Positions 35,400 to 46,992 of a DNA stretch of 64,000 bases are shown piece after piece (the stretch's first letter is position 1; each line of letters begins with the position of its first letter). Under the pieces are notes generated by a model. That model was not told the origin of the DNA. It searched no databases and saw only the letters and a list, made by a program, of their open reading frames with translations. The stretch covers positions 199,120,400-199,184,399 of the forward strand of contig JAIOJX010000026.1 of assembly GCA_022376925.1 (NCBI GenBank), in the 5' to 3' direction. Origin of the DNA: Tragulus kanchil. Taxonomy: Eukaryota; Chordata; Mammalia; Artiodactyla; Tragulidae. A program made the translations under genes and the position numbers.

Positions 35400-36236
35400 A
35401 TGGGGATTCATCAACGTTTCTTATTTGAGAAATTAAATGACCAAGGTTTCATTTTGAAAGATCTCTGGCCTCACAAAACTGGAGGACAGAGATTTGAGAT
35501 GGGGAGATCAGTGAAAAGACGTTAGCAGTAGTTCAAGCGAAAGGTAAGAATGTGAACAAAGATGATGCTAATGGGAGAGTCAGACTCTACAAAATTGTGA
35601 GATATATTCCTACGAGGCCAGCCAAGTTCTCATAGTAAATTTCAGGGGAGGAAAAAAAAAAAAAAAAAAAACTTGTGCAGGGGGAAGACAAAAGGAACCG
35701 TTTTGAAATATGCCAGCACGTCCTGTCTTAACAAGACCTGCTCTCAGGAAAAACTAGTTAACCAGGGTCTAACTTAAGAGAGTATTTTCTGAGCCTGACT
35801 AACTTGAAAGTTCCTTTGGGCCCCTTTTCAGTCAAAGTGAAACCTAACACTCTGATCACCTGGTTTACTGTTAAAGAGTGCCTCAAATTTCAGTGCTAGA
35901 AATGTATTACCAGTGAGTTTTTTAATCGATGACTTGAAGATTCCTCTTTTAAACGCAAGCAGGCTATAGGACAAAAGCTACTGAAGTCTAATCTCCATTT
36001 GCCCTTTAATTTTCAGTCATATACTTTCCCTAGATTCTTGTTTATCCTGTGAAAAATGTCAAGTTTCAACTGAATCAATCATTTCTAGTTAAGGGGTCTT
36101 GAAAACTATAGCAGGCTTAGGGAAACTAATCTAAATATTTCAAAAGTCAAACAGGAATTGCACATTTTAAATTTTGCAGCAGAAGCCAGCCTAAAATTCT
36201 AATATTCTTTGTTTTTAGGCTGAAATTATATGAATG
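35400..36236. other. Intergenic, no recognised element
   Basis: AT-rich single-copy-looking sequence with one long A-run at 35652-35671. No gene or repeat I can name. Confidence 0.5.
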
Positions 36237-38308
36237 CAAGTGTGGTTACAGTCATTCTCTAATGTTGATATTAACTTCTAATTGCTTATGAAATCATGAT
36301 GTTTCTGGTGTGCTCAGGGAAGAAAAAAAAAGTGAAAAGGTTTACAGGTGTTAAACGGTCTTCCCAGGGGGAGCTAGTGGTAAAGAACCTACCTGCAAAT
36401 GCAAGAAATATAAGAGACACAGGTCCGATCCCTGGGTTGGGAAGATCGCCTAGAGGAGGAAATGGCAACCCACTCCAATATTCTTGCCTGGAGAATCCAA
36501 TGGACAGAGGAACCTGGCAGGCTACAGTTCATAGGATCTTAAAGAGTTGGCTGCAAGTGAAACGACTTAGTACACAGGCATAGACATTTAACAAGTTGAT
36601 TTCTAAGATTTCACACAGCAAAGAGGTTTGAGGTAAATAGGGTTGCTGTCTGTTCCACACACTTTATTGAAGAATATGAATAGTAGTTAGATAAAAACAG
36701 TTGTATCACTTTGTGTCCTGAATTTGATGAGTGTACTATGGTTCCACAAGAGAATTCCCTTATTCTTAGGAAATATTTAGGTAATAATAAGAATTAAAGG
36801 GAATTATAAAAGAATAACTCTTCAAATGGTGCAGGAAAAAAAATGAAGAATATAGGCAGGCACACAGAGAGAAAGATAAAACAACTGTGGTTTAAAATGT
36901 TAAAAATTTATAATCTGAGTAAAAGTTACATAGGTATTCCATGTAGTATTTTTGTAATTTTTCTATAAGTTTGAAATGATTACAATTAAAAGGTTTTCCT
37001 AAGTGTGTGATTAAAGCTTTTACTAATTCAAACTTTTCTGTGTTCAGTGAGTTTCAATTAGCAAGAAGTGGCTCTCATTTGTTAAGTAACACCCCTGGGA
37101 CCTGTGGAAAATTCCTGTACTAGTGCCCACATAGTCCTGATAGGTGAATCAGATGCCAGAAATGTCTGTTCTGTGATTCTTATGGGACTTCTGACTTCAT
37201 GAATTTGAAGAGGATATGTTGGAAAAGCAAGAGTTTCCTGCTACTTAAATCTTCAATGGAATTTGAAAGAGACTGATAATGGTTGGAAATAGCAAGTGTG
37301 GTTACAGTCATTCTCTAATGTTGATATTAACTTCTAATTGCTTATGAAATCATGATGTTTCTGGTGTGCTCAGGGAAGAAAAAAAAAGTGAAAAGGTTTA
37401 CAGGTGTTAAACGGTCTTCCCAGGGGGAGCTAGTGGTAAAGAACCTACCTGCAAATGCAAGAAATATAAGAGACACAGGTCCGATCCCTGGGTTGGGAAG
37501 ATCGCCTAGAGGAGGAAATGGCAACCCACTCCAATATTCTTGCCTGGAGAATCCAATGGACAGAGGAACCTGGCAGGCTACAGTTCATAGGATCTTAAAG
37601 AGTTGGCTGCAAGTGAAACGACTTAGTACACAGGCATAGACATTTAACAAGTTGATTTCTAAGATTTCACACAGCAAAGAGGTTTGAGGTAAATAGGGTT
37701 GCTGTCTGTTCCACACACTTTATTGAAGAATATGAATAGTAGTTAGAAAAAAACAGTTGTATCACTTTGTGTCCTGAATTTGATGAGTGTACTATGGTTC
37801 CACAAGAGAATTCCCTTATTCTTAGGAAATATTTAGGTAATAATAAGAATTAAAGGGAATTATAAAAGAATAACTCTTCAAATGGTGCAGGAAAAAAAAT
37901 GAAGAATATAGGCAGGCACACAGAGAGAAAGATAAAACAACTGTGGTTTAAAATGTTAAAAATTTATAATCTGAGTAAAAGTTACATAGGTATTCCATGT
38001 AGTATTTTTGTAATTTTTCTATAAGTTTGAAATGATTACAATTAAAAGGTTTTCCTAAGTGTGTGATTAAAGCTTTTACTAATTCAAACTTTTCTGTGTT
38101 CAGTGAGTTTCAATTAGCAAGAAGTGGCTCTCATTTGTTAAGTAACACCCCTGGGACCTGTGGAAAATTCCTGTACTAGTGCCCACATAGTCCTGATAGG
38201 TGAATCAGATGCCAGAAATGTCTGTTCTGTGATTCTTATGGGACTTCTGACTTCATGAATTTGAAGAGGATATGTTGGAAAAGCAAGAGTTTCCTGCTAC
38301 TTAAATCT
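36237..38308 (+). repeat. Direct duplication H (1.02 kb)
   Basis: Copy 1 is 36237-37252 and copy 2 is 37292-38308, offset 1055. One clear difference (TTAGATAAAAAC versus TTAGAAAAAAAC). The 39-base spacer is recognisable as a corrupted form of the sequence that follows copy 2 (ACTGATAATGGTTGGAAATA against ACTGATGATGTGGAAATA). Confidence 0.95.
36358..36583 (+). mobile_element. Bov-tA SINE (copy in duplication H)
   Basis: Head GTCTTCCCAGGGGGAGCTAG, B-box region GTCCGATCCCTGGGTTGGG, tail to GTGAAACGACTTAG. The identical copy is at 37414-37640. Confidence 0.85.
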
Positions 38309-38540
38309 AGAATGAAACAACTGATGATGTGGAAATATCAGTGAAGAAATGGAGATCATGACTAAGTGGCATAAAGATGCAGGGAGAAATCACTGATTAG
38401 AAACCCTCATTTCCAGGATTCTTGGTAAGGTTGAGTCAGCAATTCATGCATTTTACCATTTACAATGACCACAAACCTAACTAACTACATACCTTTCCTT
38501 CTCTCAGGCAAATATGCAGTGTATGGGTTTATATATTCTT

Positions 38541-38893
38541 TTTTTTTAAAGTTATTTATTTTTATTTTTGGCTATTCTGGGTTTTCACTGCTGCCACAGG
38601 CTCCTCTCTAGTCGCAGGGAGTGGAGACCACTCTCTTGTTGAGGTGAGCAGGCTTCTTGTTGCAGTGACTTCTCTTATTATGGAACTCAGTTTCTAGGTC
38701 CCACGGGCTTCAATAGTTGCAGCACATGGGCTCAATAGTTGTAGCTCTAAGGCTCTAGAGCACAGGCTCAATAGTTGTGGCTCACAGACTTTGCTGCTTT
38801 GCAACACCTGGGATCTTCCTGGATCAGGGATCAAACCCATGTCTTCTGCATTGGCAGGTGAACTCTTTATCACTAAGCTACCAGGGAAGCCCA
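38541..38893 (-). mobile_element. Long CHR-type SINE
   Basis: Same family as the element at 17318 (TTTTGGCTATTCTGGGTTTT). Target duplication GTTTATATATTCTT at 38527-38540 and 38894-38907. Confidence 0.9.
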
Positions 38894-38949
38894 GTTTATA
38901 TATTCTTAAGAAAGGTAAGTTCAGAGAGAAACAGCTTGGTCAAGCTCGT

Positions 38950-39103
38950 GCTCAGTTTCTAAGTTGTGTCTGACTCTTTGCGACCCCATGGACTGTAACC
39001 TGCCGGGTTCCTCTGTCCATGAGATCTCCCAGGCAGAAATACTAGAGTGGGTAACCATATCCTCCTCCAGTGGATTCTTTACCACTGAGCCACCTGGGCT
39101 TCA
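38950..39103 (-). mobile_element. Bov-tA SINE, internally deleted
   Basis: Complement of the BovA tail (AAGTTGTGTCTGACTCTTTG) joined directly to the tRNA-like head (TTCTTTACCACTGAGCCACC); the middle is missing. Confidence 0.8.
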
Positions 39104-39398
39104 CCTTACCAAGTACAAAAGGAATATACATGATAATCTTAAATGTGAATATCAGACATTGAAAATGTAGTATTCATTTCCTACCTTTGATTTCTTAGCT
39201 CTGTAAAATAGCACATTCTTCAAACCTGAGAAGTACAAAAACACTGGTTTCCTTCAAAGCTGCTCGAAAAGGCAGGCATGCTTTTTAGTGTAAAAGAGAA
39301 ACCTTAGATTTTGTCGGGAATTCTTCTCATAGCCCAGGCTCTGTGATGTCTTTTCAGTTAAAGCATTATTCACAGTATTAAAAAAAAAAAAAGGAGAA

Positions 39399-39689
39399 GG
39401 GCTTCCCTGGTAGTCCAGTGGGTGCAGAGTCTGCCTTGCAGCGCAAAGGGCACCAGTTCGATCCCTGGTCTGGGAAGATCCCATATGCCATGGAGCAGCT
39501 GGACCGGTGTGTCCAATTGCCAGCCAGCACTCAGGAGTGCATGCACCCAGAGCCGGTGCTCTGCAACGAGAGGCCACTTCGATGGGGGGTTCCTGTAATG
39601 GGAGGCCCACACAGGCTGAAGAATAAAGATGGATGAAAACAAGCGAACAAACAATAAAAGAGGCCAAAGTTAAAAAAAAAAAAAAAAAA
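39399..39689 (+). mobile_element. CHR-type SINE with long A-tail
   Basis: GGGCTTCCCTGGTAGTCCAG head, AGTTCGATCCCTGGTCTGGG, 18-base A-tail. A decayed minus-strand Bov-tA piece follows at 39690-39815. Confidence 0.88.
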
Positions 39690-39829
39690 GAATACGAAGT
39701 GGGTTTCCATGCTCTCCTCCAGGGTATCTTCCCAACCCAGGGATTGAACCCAGTCACTTTTGTGTCCTGCATTGACAGGTAGGTTCTTTACCACCAACAC
39801 CAACTGGAAATCCTATATACCTATAAAAA

Positions 39830-40705
39830 TGATCAAAATCCAGAACAATGACAACACCAAATGTTGGTAAGAATGTGGAGCAGCAGGAATGCTCATCCAT
39901 TGCTGATGGAGTGCAAAATTGTGCAGATAACTTGGGAAGACAGTAACGAAACTAAACAAACTCTTACCGTACATCCTAGCAACCAAGCAGTTGTGTGTGT
40001 TGGTATTTACCCACAGGAGCTGAAAGCTTATGTCCACCCAGAATCCCACACATAGATGTCTATATCGGTTTTATTTATAATTGCCAATGCATGGAAGCAA
40101 CCAAGATGTCTTTCTGCAGGTAAATGGATAAATAAACTGTGGTGTGTCAAGACAATATTATTCAGCACTAAAAATAAATGAGCTATCAAGTCATGAAAAG
40201 ATATGAAGGGACTATATAAAATATATGCATTATTAAGTGAAAAAACAATCGATCTGAAAAGGCTATCTACTGTGTGATTTCCAACTCTGGCATTCTGGAA
40301 AAGTAAAATTATGGAGACATCAAAAGATCAGAGGGAGCCAGGTCAGGAAGGGAAGATGGGGTTGGAAGAGATGAATAGGCAGAGCACAAAGGATTTTTAG
40401 GGCAGTGAAAACATTCTGTATGATTCCATAATGATGAATGCATTTCCTTATGCATTTGTCCAAACCCACAGAATATACAAAACCAAGACTGAACCTGATG
40501 TAGACTATGGACTTCGGGTGATTAAGATGTGTCAGCGTAGGTTCATCAACTGTAACCAAAAGACCACCCTGGTGAGAGGCTGATGGTGGGAGAGGCAATG
40601 CATGTGCAGGGCCAGGGAGTATACAGGAGTTGTCTGCACCTTCCCCACAATTTTGCTGTGAGCCTAAAATGGCTCTTAAAAATTGTCTTAATTTTTAAAG
40701 AGAGT
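39830..40705 (+). mobile_element. L1 3' UTR
   Basis: Typical L1 3' words in order: ATTGCCAATGCATGGAAGCA, GGTAAATGGATAAATAAACT, TATTATTCAGCACTAAAAAT, and CACAATTTTGCTGTGAGCC near the end. No coding frame. Confidence 0.85.
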
Positions 40706-42768
40706 CTGGTTCATTAAAAATAAACATTAATGGCAATTAATGTTCTTAAATAAATAGAAAAGTTTTAGAATTTAATTTTATTCTCCACTGCCTTTCAGAG
40801 AGAAAACCTTTACAAAGCTAAAAAGGAAAATAAAATCTCCCTTCCCCCATCTCAAGAACATGGATTGCTGCGTACAGATTTATTCTGAAAGATCCTTTTG
40901 TTCCTTACACCCACTAACTTTTCTGGGTGTTCTTTAATGCTACACCCTACGCAGGAAAAGTCTTTGCTTTCTTATCCCACAAGCTAAACTCTCTGTCCTC
41001 TTTCAAAATCTCCCACAAGGTTGAATACTTGCAGAAATTCTAACTTATCTCTAGAACTTAACTTTCAAGTATGAAAAGATCAGGCTTCTAATATCATTTG
41101 GAAGAATTGTAATTGCTTTTCTTGCTTTTTCTTTTTGGGGGGGATTGTACAGATAATATCCTTTCTATGACAAATGTAATGAATAAAGTGTTTACAAGGA
41201 TAATGATTATTAGGGATTTTTTCCATGGTGACAGCAGTGGGCTGAATGTCAACAATCTCTGTTTTGTGTTTGGGGACATATTGCGTTGCATTTTGGTACT
41301 CTTTCCCATAGGTAAAGTAAGTGCGGTAGATTCTGATCCTATTTATCTCTTACTATCATGACTCCAAGACTTGTCATAAAGAAAAATTACTGGGGCTTCC
41401 CTGGTGGTCCAGTGGTACAGGGTCCACCTTGCAGTGCAAGGGGCACCAGTTTGATCGCTGGCCCGGGAAGATCCCACATGCTGCAGGGCGGTTGGACTGG
41501 TGTATTCAATTACGAGCCAGCAACGAGAGAGGCCACTGCAATGAGAGGCCCACACAGACCAAAGAGTACAAAGATAGTTGAAAATAAATAAATAAAACAC
41601 CAATAAAAGAGGCCAAAATTTTTTAAAAAGGAAAAATAAAAAAAGAATTTCCTATTTTGAAGGTATTTTTTTTTTATTGTCTTTCCCCCCAATTTTGCAT
41701 GTGGGGCCAGAGTATACAGGAGTTGTCTGCACCTTCCCACAATTTTGCTGTGAGCCTAAAATGGCTCTTAAAAATTGTCTTAATTTTTAAAGAGAGTCTG
41801 GTTCATTAAAAATAAACATTAATGGCAATTAATGTTCTTAAATAAATAGAAAAGTTTTAGAATTTAATTTTATTCTCCACTGCCTTTCAGAGAGAAAACC
41901 TTTACAAAGCTAAAAAGGAAAATAAAATCTCCCTTCCCCCATCTCAAGAACATGGATTGCTGCGTACAGATTTATTCTGAAAGATCCTTTTGTTCCTTAC
42001 ACCCACTAACTTTTCTGGGTGTTCTTTAATGCTACACCCTACGCAGGAAAAGTCTTTGCTTTCTTATCCCACAAGCTAAACTCTCTGTCCTCTTTCAAAA
42101 TCTCCCACAAGGTTGAATACTTGCAGAAATTCTAACTTATCTCTAGAACTTAACTTTCAAGTATGAAAAGATCAGGCTTCTAATATCATTTGGAAGAATT
42201 GTAATTGCTTTTCTTGCTTTTTCTTTTTGGGGGGGATTGTACAGATAATATCCTTTCTATGACAAATGTAATGAATAAAGTGTTTACAAGGATAATGATT
42301 ATTAGGGATTTTTTCCATGGTGACAGCAGTGGGCTGAATGTCAACAATCTCTGTTTTGTGTTTGGGGACATATTGCGTTGCATTTTGGTACTCTTTCCCA
42401 TAGGTAAAGTAAGTGCGGTAGATTCTGATCCTATTTATCTCTTACTATCATGACTCCAAGACTTGTCATAAAGAAAAATTACTGGGGCTTCCCTGGTGGT
42501 CCAGTGGTACAGGGTCCACCTTGCAGTGCAAGGGGCACCAGTTTGATCGCTGGCCCGGGAAGATCCCACATGCTGCAGGGCGGTTGGACTGGTGTATTCA
42601 ATTACGAGCCAGCAACGAGAGAGGCCACTGCAATGAGAGGCCCACACAGACCAAAGAGTACAAAGATAGTTGAAAATAAATAAATAAAACACCAATAAAA
42701 GAGGCCAAAATTTTTTAAAAAGGAAAAATAAAAAAAGAAGTTACTATTTTGAAGGTATTTTTTTTTTT
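40600..42768 (+). repeat. Direct duplication I (1.07 kb)
   Basis: Copy 1 is 40600-41675 and copy 2 is 41698-42768, offset about 1093. Differences cluster at the ends (GCAGGGCCAGGG versus GGGGCCAG; CTTCCCCAC versus CTTCCCAC). It starts inside the end of an L1 3' UTR and ends at the T-run of a SINE target site. Confidence 0.95.
41394..41640 (+). mobile_element. CHR-type SINE (copy in duplication I)
   Basis: GGGCTTCCCTGGTGGTCCAG head, CCAGTTTGATCGCTGGCCCG. A-rich tail. The identical copy at 42486-42735 faces the minus-strand SINE at 42768. Confidence 0.88.
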
Positions 42769-43024
42769 AACTTTGGCCTCTTTTTTTATTTGTTTATTTT
42801 CATCCATCTTTATTCTTTGACCCGTGTGGGCTTCCCATTGCAGTGGCCTGTCTCACTGCAGAGCACCAGCTCAGGGTGCATACGCTCCAGAGTGCTGGCT
42901 CCTAATTGGACACACTGGTTCAGCCGCCCCGCGGCACGTGGGGTATTCCTGGACCAGTGATCAAACTGGTGCCTCTTGCACTGCAAGACGGACTCTCTAC
43001 CCTCTGGACCACCAGGGAAGCCAT
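42768..43024 (-). mobile_element. CHR-type SINE, inverted relative to its neighbour
   Basis: Begins AACTTTGGCCTCTTTTTTTA and ends CTGGACCACCAGGGAAGCC. The imperfect target duplication GAAGGTATTTTTTT/GAAGGATTTTTTT flanks it. Confidence 0.88.
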
Positions 43025-43804
43025 GAAGGATTTTTTTTATTATTATTATTCAAAGTAAGACCACCAGGTTGTAGCCACGTGTTATCCCAAAATTTGGATT
43101 CGATATTTCATAGACAACAGAATAACATTTCCTATTAGAGCTGCATTGACTCTAGGTAGCATTATAACCTAAAGCTTAATTCACAAAGTAATGATGCTAA
43201 AAATCATACTCCTCAAGAAATACAAATGATACCGCAAAATTAAAAGAGACATAAAATGCCCTTGAATTGGTTTTCTTTAAAATCTTGCTATTTGTTTTTA
43301 GGATCGTCATGCAAATATTAAGAATATGCAGATTTTCTTGTGTATGTTGGAAAACATACATAGAAGCAGACTCCTTCTCTTTAAACTCTTGAGTGTTCCT
43401 GCTCAGAGAGAAATAACTGTTTACTGAAAGAAAAAGCAAAGTGCAGATCAGGATGTTTAATATGCCACAATTGGTGTTTTCAGACTTTGGGTATGTCTCT
43501 CGATGTCCTGTGATTCAATTCATAGAGTATCTCTGAAAAGAAACACAAGGAAACTACTAATAGTGCTTGCCACTGGAAAGCAAGCGACACTAGACTGGTA
43601 AGTCAGGCTTACCAGTCACTGGATACATTTTCATCATTTAATGTTCTACCATATGCAACTATCAGTAAAAACTTCCCACAGTATATCTTAGAGACCATTC
43701 CATAACCACACATAATTTTATCCCATGCTTTTTAGCAAGAAGTTTCTGAATCTACTCGAAATTATGTATATTCAATTTTACCCAAAATCGTATTGCTAAG
43801 AACC

Positions 43805-43985
43805 CACTTTGGAACTAAGCCGCTCTAGGTTGAAATCTAGGCTCCAGCCTTCTCAGTTCCACTGTGGGCAGGCCCCTTCTCTTCAGTCACCTTCTCCGTA
43901 ATGGACATGATGGCCCTTAGGGCTGCTGCAAGGATGTAGTGTGTATGCCAGATATGTAGTAAGCACTCAGTGAAGTGTAGATTTC
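43805..43985 (+). mobile_element. MIR SINE (copy in duplication J)
   Basis: Plus-strand MIR: GGTTGAAATCTAGGCTCCAG, then CTGCTGCAAGGATGTAGTGT, then TAGTAAGCACTCAGTGAA. Copy at about 44901-45081. Confidence 0.75.
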
Positions 43986-44371
43986 CTTCTCTCTTGGCGT
44001 TTTCATCATTTGGAAAAGTTAAATGCCTAAAACAGAAAGACAAAGGTATGTTGTTATTGTGGTTATTAATCATTTCTGTCTTTGTGCTCCTAGTGGACTG
44101 TTGCTCTGAAGAGATAGATTCTTGAACGTGTTAAATGATACCTAAGATCATGTACCTTTTGAAAGGAGGCTAGTATTTTAATTTTTCAGGGAGGTAAATG
44201 AGAGAACATGGAGCAATTGTACACAAGTTCTATTGGGAGCCAGACTATCCTATTTGAATAATTTAGGCCCTAAATGAGGCAGCTATTTGAGCCATTAAAC
44301 TAATGGTATAGCTTATGTATTTCATCTATTGTGTTGTCACAGTTATCAGGAAATGATGGTACACAGGTGAC

Positions 44372-44545
44372 CTGGACTGTGTCTCCGCCTCCCCCACAGC
44401 TGTATGTAGAGGCCCCAACCCTCAGGGTTTGGAGATGGGACCTTTATAGAGGCGATTAAGGTTAAGTGAAGTCATCAGGGTGGGACCCTAATCCAAAAGG
44501 TTTGGAGTCTTTATAAGAAGAGGAAAAGAGCCACCCGTGGAGTCT
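44372..44545 (+). mobile_element. Possible old LTR (MaLR-like) fragment
   Basis: GAGGCCCCAACCCTCAGGGT and TTTGGAGATGGGACCTTTAT then TCATCAGGGTGGGACCCTAA recall a common old mammalian LTR-type repeat. The family name is uncertain. Copy about 1096 bases to the right. Confidence 0.35.
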
Positions 44546-44629
44546 TGCTTGGACTGACTCAGTCTGGACTTAAGTTATGCTTTTCCAAGCCTCGATTATT
44601 TTGGATTTTTGTTATATGTAATAACTGGA

Positions 44630-44735
44630 GTATAACCTCCATGAGGGCAGGAATCTTTGCCTGTTATGTTCACTGGCATATCCCAGGGACCTGACATGGG
44701 CATTCAGGAAATATTAGTATTAAGTGAAATATAAG
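44630..44735 (+). mobile_element. L2 3' end
   Basis: CTCCATGAGGGCAGGAATCT, then GTTCACTGGCATATCCCAGG: the well-known L2 end. Copy at about 45726-45831. Confidence 0.6.
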
Positions 44736-45931
44736 CCTAAACCTTCACTGTATTTTTTATAATAATGAAAGAGTAAACCAGGAACATTCTGGAGTTTTTT
44801 GCAATGCCAAAGAAAAGTTAATAAAATATTGAAGTAAAAGAGCTAACCATCAATAGATCTTGTATATTCAATTTTACCCAAAATCGTATTGCTAAGAACC
44901 CACTTTGGAACTAAGCCGCTCTAGGTTGAAATCTAGGCTCCAGCCTTCTCAGTTCCACTGTGGGCAGGCCCCTTCTCTTCAGTCACCTTCTCCGTAATGG
45001 ACATGATGGCCCTTAGGGCTGCTGCAAGGATGTAGTGTGTATGCCAGATATGTAGTAAGCACTCAGTGAAGTGTAGATTTCCTTCTCTCTTGGCGTTTTC
45101 ATCATTTGGAAAAGTTAAATGCCTAAAACAGAAAGACAAAGGTATGTTGTTATTGTGGTTATTAATCATTTCTGTCTTTGTGCTCCTAGTGGACTGTTGC
45201 TCTGAAGAGATAGATTCTTGAACGTGTTAAATGATACCTAAGATCATGTACCTTTTGAAAGGAGGCTAGTATTTTAATTTTTCAGGGAGGTAAATGAGAG
45301 AACATGGAGCAATTGTACACAAGTTCTATTGGGAGCCAGACTATCCTATTTGAATAATTTAGGCCCTAAATGAGGCAGCTATTTGAGCCATTAAACTAAT
45401 GGTATAGCTTATGTATTTCATCTATTGTGTTGTCACAGTTATCAGGAAATGATGGTACACAGGTGACCTGGACTGTGTCTCCGCCTCCCCCACAGCTGTA
45501 TGTAGAGGCCCCAACCCTCAGGGTTTGGAGATGGGACCTTTATAGAGGCGATTAAGGTTAAGTGAAGTCATCAGGGTGGGACCCTAATCCAAAAGGTTTG
45601 GAGTCTTTATAAGAAGAGGAAAAGAGCCACCCGTGGAGTCTTGCTTGGACTGACTCAGTCTGGACTTAAGTTATGCTTTTCCAAGCCTCGATTATTTTGG
45701 ATTTTTGTTATATGTAATAACTGGAGTATAACCTCCATGAGGGCAGGAATCTTTGCCTGTTATGTTCACTGGCATATCCCAGGGACCTGACATGGGCATT
45801 CAGGAAATATTAGTATTAAGTGAAATATAAGCCTAAACCTTCACTGTATTTTTTATAATAATGAAAGAGTAAACCAGGAACATTCTGGAGTTTTTTGCAA
45901 TGCCAAAGAAAAGTTAATAAAATATTGAAGT

Positions 45932-46873
45932 GAGCAAACACAAAGCAGCTGGAACCATGGCCAAGTGGTACAGGAAGATTTCCAGTCTAAGCTAAAAATA
46001 GTGTGGTAGTTCTGGAAAGGACAGAAGCTGGTTCCAGCTGCAGTAAATTGTTTATAAGGGTCCTGACCATGGAAGAAATTCCAAGGAACCCTGAGACATT
46101 AGCCACTCCTTCCCTTGAAATACACGGCTGCAGCATTGTAAACTATTTAATCTCACAAGCTAGGTTTTCTAGAATAAAAACAATTAGACATACCTATAAA
46201 TAAACCATACTTCTCTGCTGGATTTTAGGCACTTAAAGTCAAGTCCAGGTCTAATTTGTTTGTATCTCCAGAATCTTAAAGAATTCTCAGGGTACAGTAA
46301 GCCTTCCATGGACAACTTGAGTTGAATTGGAAAATCAAAGAATAGGAGACATGAAATATTTCCTATCTTCTCCTGTCTCTCCTCTTCCCTCTCTTTACAC
46401 CCTTCCCCATAGCTGAACTCACCAATGCAGGGCTGTGGATGAAAGTGAAGTTAAGGGCTGCCTGAAACTCCAGTGCTAGAAATTTATTCTCTGTGACTTT
46501 TAAAATTAATTACTTAAAGATTTCTCTTTTAAATGCAAATGAGCTATGGGAGAAAGAACACTGAGTTTTAATATCATTTTATGGTTTAATTCTCAATTCC
46601 ATATTTACCCTTCATTTTTATTTCTTCTGATGTAAAATGGAAAAGTTTCAAGTGGATCAATCATTTCTAGCTAGGAGGTCTTGAAGACTATTGCAGAATT
46701 AAAGAAACTAATCTAAATATTTCAAAAGCCAAATAGGAATTGCACATTTATAATTCTGCAGCAAAGGCCAGGCAAACATTCTATTCTTTTTTTTCTTTTT
46801 AAAGCTGATATTATACGAGTGTAGTGTGGTTACACTCGTTCTCTGAGATTAACTTCTGATTAAACACTTACAA
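45932..46873. other. Intergenic, no gene
   Basis: Plain AT-rich sequence; a weak L2-like piece may lie at 46205-46320. No coding potential I can support. Confidence 0.5.
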
Positions 46874-46992
46874 TGGACAAGGAGATGGCAACCCACTCCA
46901 GTATTCTTGCCTGGAAAATTCCATGGACCGAGGAGCCTGGCAGCTACAGTCCATGGGGCTGCAAAAAGTTGGACATGACTTAGCTACTGAGC
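46874..46992 (+). mobile_element. BovA unit
   Basis: GACAAGGAGATGGCAACCCA to GTTGGACATGACTTAGCTAC, a plus-strand BovA monomer. Confidence 0.8.

Larger units (their letters stand above)
43765..45931 (+). repeat. Direct duplication J (1.07 kb)
   Basis: Copy 1 is 43765-44835 and copy 2 is 44861-45931, offset 1096. I see no internal difference. Each copy carries a MIR, a possible MaLR LTR fragment and an L2 end. The spacer is 25 bases. Confidence 0.95.
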
